The translations under genes were made by a program, and so were the position numbers. Source: Gammaproteobacteria bacterium (GTDB taxonomy: Bacteria > Pseudomonadota > Gammaproteobacteria > Xanthomonadales > Wenzhouxiangellaceae). From it: 49,934 bases of DNA. The notes under the pieces were generated by a model. It was not told where the DNA came from and did not search any database. It saw only the letters and a program-made list of their open reading frames with translations. Of the stretch, positions 44,400 through 49,934 are shown one piece after another; within the stretch, counting starts at the first letter, position 1, and every line of letters begins with the position of its first letter. The stretch covers positions 1 to 49,934 of the forward strand of contig PXBD01000027.1 in assembly GCA_003565625.1 (NCBI GenBank). The letters run 5' to 3'.

Positions 44400-45046
44400 T
44401 CACCCATCCAATGCAGGGGCGGACGGGTGGATCGGCTGCGATCGCTCTGTTGGTCATTACGGTTGTGGCGTACTTCATCCAGATGAGCGCGTTCACCGAT
44501 GCGATCCGTCTGTTTGCCTTGTGGCCGCTGGCAACCCCCGCAATGATCAACGTCGGTGATGGCACCACGGTCAGTACCGGTTTCGGGCTCTGGCAGCTGG
44601 TCAGCTACGGCTTTCTGCATGGTGGTCTGGCGCATCTGTTTTTCAACATGTTTGCGCTGTACATGTTCGGTATGCCGATCGAGCGCCTGTGGGGTACCCG
44701 GCGGTTCCTGATCTTTTATTTCGTGTGCATGATCGGGGCGGGCCTGGTGCAGCTGGCGGTAGCCCACCTGAGCGGTGGAATCTACCCGACCATTGGTGCT
44801 TCCGGTGCGGTTTTCGGGCTGTTGCTGGCCTTTGGCATGATGTATCCCAACGCCCGCATCATGCTGCTGTTCCCGCCCATTCCGATGCGCGCCAAATGGT
44901 TTGTGCTGGGGTATGGCGTGCTGACGCTGATCTTTGGTGTAACCGGCACCATGTCCGGGATTGCCCATTTCGCCCATCTGGGCGGCATGCTGTTCGGCCT
45001 GGGACTGATTTTGTACTGGGCATCCCGGGCATCGCCGTCGCGCTAG
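44396..45046 (+). CDS. Rhomboid family intramembrane serine protease
   Basis: A 216-aa six-helix protease that cuts membrane proteins within or near the bilayer. The catalytic serine is S136 in TIGASGAVFGLLLAFG, and the histidine is H194 in FAHLGGMLFGLGL; the N-terminal HxxxN-type element is HGGLAHLFFNMFALYMFG. The remaining helices fit the basic bacterial six-TM form without an extra cytoplasmic domain. It starts within the cytochrome gene stop (ATGA), so the two are translated together. Substrate unknown. Confidence 0.92.
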   Translation: MITHPMQGRTGGSAAIALLVITVVAYFIQMSAFTDAIRLFALWPLATPAMINVGDGTTVSTGFGLWQLVSYGFLHGGLAHLFFNMFALYMFGMPIERLWGTRRFLIFYFVCMIGAGLVQLAVAHLSGGIYPTIGASGAVFGLLLAFGMMYPNARIMLLFPPIPMRAKWFVLGYGVLTLIFGVTGTMSGIAHFAHLGGMLFGLGLILYWASRASPSR

Positions 45047-45069
45047 CGCATTTTTACTGGAATCCAGGC

Positions 45070-45465
45070 ATGAGCGAACAGAGCTACGACGACGACATTC
45101 TGATTGTCGATGACCAGCAGCCGATGCGTTTGCTCCTTGCCGGATTGTTGCGCAACCTGAAATTCGTCAACATCCGTCAGGCTGCCAGCGGCGGCAAGGC
45201 GCTGGAGTTGATCAAGGCGCGCCGGCCTGAACTGATTTTTCTCGACCTGGAGATGCCGGACATCCACGGTCTGGAGGTGCTCGAAACGCTGCGCGAACAG
45301 CCGGATGGCGACAAGGTTTTCGTGGTCGTGCAAACCGGCAGCGCAACCCAGCAAAACGTCGCGCGCGCGCGCGAGTTGAAAGTCGATGATCTGCTGGCCA
45401 AGCCCTACAGCATGGGGAAACTCGAAGTGGCGATTCGACGCTATCGGGCCGCTCGCGCCGATTGA
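45070..45465 (+). CDS. Stand-alone CheY-like response regulator
   Basis: A 131-aa single receiver domain without an output domain. Acidic pocket D14/D15 in ILIVDDQQPMRLLLAG, phospho-acceptor D59 in LIFLDLEMPDIHGLEVLE, conserved Thr/Ser in VVQTGSATQQ, and K111 in LLAKPYSMGK. It could act as an interaction partner for chemotaxis or c-di-GMP proteins. It follows the rhomboid gene by 23 bp. Its 3' end overlaps by 25 bp the converging HDOD gene, which belongs to a block with a hybrid histidine kinase, the likeliest phosphodonor in view. Confidence 0.9.
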   Translation: MSEQSYDDDILIVDDQQPMRLLLAGLLRNLKFVNIRQAASGGKALELIKARRPELIFLDLEMPDIHGLEVLETLREQPDGDKVFVVVQTGSATQQNVARARELKVDDLLAKPYSMGKLEVAIRRYRAARAD

Positions 45466-46712
45466 TTTTCCTGGCTGTTCTCGCCGGAATCATCGTCGCG
45501 TAGCCAGCGATCTGCCCAGGCGCTGGCGCGGAGGTAATCTTCGTTGAGCATGGTGATCGTGTGCTGCCCCAAGCCATCGACGCGCCCGGCCTCGAAGTTG
45601 TCCAGAATGCCGATGAGTTTTCCGAGTTCGCCCTCTCGATGGGTCAGCGCTCGCCGAACTGCCGTGGAAAAGGGCAGGTTGCGAACAAGATCCTCCATTG
45701 GCTGACCCTCAAACACGTCGAGGCGCGAGAACAAGCCAATCGAGAACGCGATCTGGCTGGAAAGGCTGGCAATTCTTTCGGCCAAGTTGGCTGCCATGCT
45801 CGCGCGCACCAGCAGTGCTCTTGCCTGGAGTCGCCGAATGGGCTCGTTACTGGTCAGCATGAAGGTCGAGATCAGCGCGCGCACGCGTTCTGAACCAATT
45901 CGCATCACCGCTTCGGCCAGGGTGTCGATGGATCGTGCGCGCGCGCCGAACGCGGCTGAGTTGGCTTGGCGGAGGATCAGCAGAGCGAGGCTTGGATGCT
46001 GGGCCAGCAGCGGCTCCAGTTCAGGCAGGCCGCACTCTTCGTCCGCGAGCTGGGCCAGGAGCTGCAGTTCCACCGCCCGGTTTCCGCTGCGCTTGCGGGT
46101 AGTCTGGGGAATGACCACGGGCAGCGAGAACACGAACCCCTGCAGCCAGTCGAAGCCTCTTTTTCTGGCCTGCTCGAGTTGTTCCGCAGTCTCGATGAAA
46201 GTAGCCAGTTGCAGCGGGCGTGATGTTCCGCTGAAACCGCTGGCTACCTGGCATCGTCTGAAATCTGTCTTGACGATGTCTGGTGCGCTCTCCAGCGCTA
46301 GTTTGGGTGAGTCCATCACTGCGGCATCCACGGCAATCTGGAACCCGGCTTGCTGCAGGCGGGCGATTGCGGCGGGCGTTTCAGGACGATCCCAGGCACT
46401 GGCAGCAATTTCAAGAATCGTTTGTTCCGGCGGGTAAAGGATCGATTCTGGATGGGCCAGCCACTCATCCGGGATCGTGCACAACAAAAAGCGATCACCC
46501 ACCAGATCGTCCAGGCCGATGTCGAACAGGACGCTTGAACAGGCCCTGGCGGTGGCGAGCAGCGCGTTTTCTACATTGGCGGATTTGGCGCTGGCCGATT
46601 CGCGATAGAGAAGTTTGTCGCCAATGTGATGCAGTGCCTGGTTGCAGATGGGCTGCAGCGCGATGCCATAGCCGTCTGTGGCTGATGCGGTCTCATTGCA
46701 CTGGTTGGTCAT
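45441..46712 (-). CDS. HDOD protein with degenerate EAL domain (YuxH-like)
   Basis: A 423-aa signalling protein. The N-terminal 210 residues are an EAL-like fold, and the rest is an HDOD domain (LAQHPSLALLILRQANSAAF, IDTLAEAVMRIGSERVRALI). The EAL position reads GDKLLYR (K33 where Glu is normal), and the DDFGTG motif is reduced to AVDAAVM, so no c-di-GMP hydrolysis is expected. Such proteins are known as scaffolds that bind other regulators or c-di-GMP. It sits two bases downstream of the hybrid kinase gene and is probably in its operon. Confidence 0.88.
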   Translation of the reverse strand: MTNQCNETASATDGYGIALQPICNQALHHIGDKLLYRESASAKSANVENALLATARACSSVLFDIGLDDLVGDRFLLCTIPDEWLAHPESILYPPEQTILEIAASAWDRPETPAAIARLQQAGFQIAVDAAVMDSPKLALESAPDIVKTDFRRCQVASGFSGTSRPLQLATFIETAEQLEQARKRGFDWLQGFVFSLPVVIPQTTRKRSGNRAVELQLLAQLADEECGLPELEPLLAQHPSLALLILRQANSAAFGARARSIDTLAEAVMRIGSERVRALISTFMLTSNEPIRRLQARALLVRASMAANLAERIASLSSQIAFSIGLFSRLDVFEGQPMEDLVRNLPFSTAVRRALTHREGELGKLIGILDNFEAGRVDGLGQHTITMLNEDYLRASAWADRWLRDDDSGENSQENQSARAAR

Positions 46713-46714
46713 TT

Positions 46715-49240
<2,526 letters not shown>

Positions 49241-49257
49241 GCGCTGGCTTCCTGGGC

Positions 49258-49557
49258 TCAACCGGCCGGCTTGCCCAGGCGGGCGAGTACCGTGGTCTTG
49301 TTGAGGAACTCGAGATACTCCGTAGCGGAAATGCGGCTGGCCAGGCCATCGACCAGAACAACCAGCGTGCTCGGGGCATGGAGACTGCGCCACTGATCGG
49401 CCTGACCAAGCAGCAGCTTCTCGTTGAACTCCTGTACCGGCCAGTCGTTTCCGTCGCAGCCCAAAATCAGGATCAAGCCATGACCCTGCCGATCGCCATG
49501 CGCAAGCTGGCTGGCAAAATCGTCAAGATGTGGAGATAAGACGAAGTATTTTTCCAT
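49258..49557 (-). CDS. Unrecognised 99-aa protein, paralogue of the next partial gene
   Basis: A small soluble protein starting [20 protein letters not shown], then [32 protein letters not shown], and ending [21 protein letters not shown]. Two hydrophobic strands in a mixed alpha/beta pattern suggest a compact domain. No family is recognised. The C-terminal [15 protein letters not shown] matches EFLEFYNKTIVVARF at the end of the partial gene at the right edge, so they are probably tandem duplicates. It lies 17 bp before the hybrid kinase gene and overlaps the upstream small ORF by 35 bp, so all may be one operon. Confidence 0.6.
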   Translation of the reverse strand: MEKYFVLSPHLDDFASQLAHGDRQGHGLILILGCDGNDWPVQEFNEKLLLGQADQWRSLHAPSTLVVLVDGLASRISATEYLEFLNKTTVLARLGKPAG

Positions 49558-49753
49558 GGCTTTCTTGTTCTTCCGAATCGGCGATGGCCTGACGGTACTT
49601 GCCGTGTCGGGTGAGAAACTGCAGAAAATCATCTTTGTCCAGCAGCCGAAGCTTGATGGGTTTGGTGATAAAGTTGGCGGCGCCATGCCCGAACGTGCTT
49701 TCAATCGCGACCGGCTCCAGGCCCTTCTGTGAGCTGCCGTTCCTGGAATTCAT
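49523..49753 (-). CDS. Unrecognised 76-aa ORF
   Basis: A short frame starting MNSRNGSSQKGLEP and containing GHGAANFITKPIKLRLLDKD, then DFLQFLTRHGKYRQAIADSE. The GAANFITKPIKL part is reminiscent of the end of receiver domains (conserved KP after a hydrophobic strand), but nothing else of a receiver is present. It could be a genuine small protein, the N-terminal part of the next gene separated by a frameshift, or a receiver fragment. Its 3' end overlaps the following ORF by 35 bp in another frame. No strong ribosome-binding site. Confidence 0.4.
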   Translation of the reverse strand: MNSRNGSSQKGLEPVAIESTFGHGAANFITKPIKLRLLDKDDFLQFLTRHGKYRQAIADSEEQESHGKILRLISTS

Positions 49754-49834
49754 TGCTTTTCGTTTCTTGCCGCCCGGGTCAATATGCCGGCCTGGCTGAC
49801 GTCGCGGAAGTCAACAAATTTCAATTGTCGTCAG

Positions 49835-49934
49835 TTACGGTTCCAGCATCTCGTCAAAGCGCGCCACCACAATGGTTTTGTTGTAAAACTCGAGGAACTC
49901 CTGGCCGGTGTTGGCGATCTCCCCAAGCGTGAAG
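49835..49934 (-). CDS. C-terminus of an unrecognised protein, paralogous to the 99-aa ORF
   Basis: The last 32 residues of a gene entering from the right edge: FTLGEIANTGQEFLEFYNKT then IVVARFDEMLEP and TAA. The EFLEFYNKTIVVARF segment is 10/15 or better identical in kind to [15 protein letters not shown] of the neighbouring 99-aa protein, and the DNA is also alike. It is thus a related copy in tandem. The N-terminal part is outside the window, so domain content cannot be judged. Confidence 0.6.
   Translation of the reverse strand, partial: FTLGEIANTGQEFLEFYNKTIVVARFDEMLEP

Noticed and set aside
45360..45373. Alternating CG run (possible Z-DNA or slippage tract)
   Set aside because: Short, within the receiver coding sequence, and explained by codon choice for Ala-Arg residues.

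Overview
The window is about 50 kb of GC-rich, densely packed chromosomal DNA from a gammaproteobacterium. Much of the gene content matches that class: cytochrome c4-dsbA-exonuclease next to engB, a bacterial-type Cca with an HD domain, a YhgN-type MarC protein, RppH, TatABC, NudC and DUF1415. DUF6746, DUF6164, many secreted peptidases/hydrolases and the general codon pattern suggest a relative of Wenzhouxiangella or a nearby Lysobacterales/Chromatiales lineage. That placement is inference from memory. I saw no rRNA, tRNA, CRISPR array, complete insertion sequence or phage module.

Layout. 0-8.7 kb: engB (partial), cytochrome c4, a DsbA-like oxidase, an EEP nuclease, a TSUP permease, a soluble lytic transglycosylase, cca and a membrane GGDEF-EAL protein. 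8.8-13.0 kb: a two-gene RND efflux operon with a recognisable promoter. 13.0-17.8 kb: a BtuCD/FecCD-type ABC importer facing away from rppH, then a tightly overlapping yhgN-M28 peptidase-DUF6164 cluster. 17.8-25.1 kb: a quinone-reductase-like enzyme, a membrane-tethered LuxR regulator opposite a tiny membrane ORF, a secreted amidohydrolase, an SNF symporter, an EamA permease, another tiny membrane ORF and nudC.

25.15-27.85 kb is a decayed accessory pocket. It holds fragments of an alpha/beta hydrolase, a DUF222/HNH endonuclease and a DUF3667 membrane protein, plus two apparently intact toxin-antitoxin pairs (HigBA, RelEB) and a lipoprotein-leader stub. 27.85-40.0 kb returns to chromosomal genes: patatin lipase, M24 peptidase, DUF2306, phospholipase D-like protein, DUF1415, Ogt, secreted nuclease, DUF6746, RecQ, SGNH hydrolase and ferrochelatase.

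40.1-49.9 kb: a secreted propeller-like protein with a possible C-terminal sorting tail, tatABC, a LOG/BPSS1780 pair, a cytochrome c-rhomboid-receiver cluster, then a regulatory block on the minus strand. That block has an HDOD protein with a degenerate EAL domain, a hybrid histidine kinase with two receivers and an HPt domain, and a run of small unrecognised genes. Two of these small genes share a C-terminal signature and look like tandem paralogues.

The most interesting places are the tandem small-gene family upstream of the hybrid kinase, the decayed toxin-antitoxin pocket, a T7 tract that separates a strong ribosome-binding site and ATG from the DUF2306 frame, and the cytochrome c-rhomboid-receiver operon. 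Functions are assigned from motifs and remembered family features; no database search was possible.
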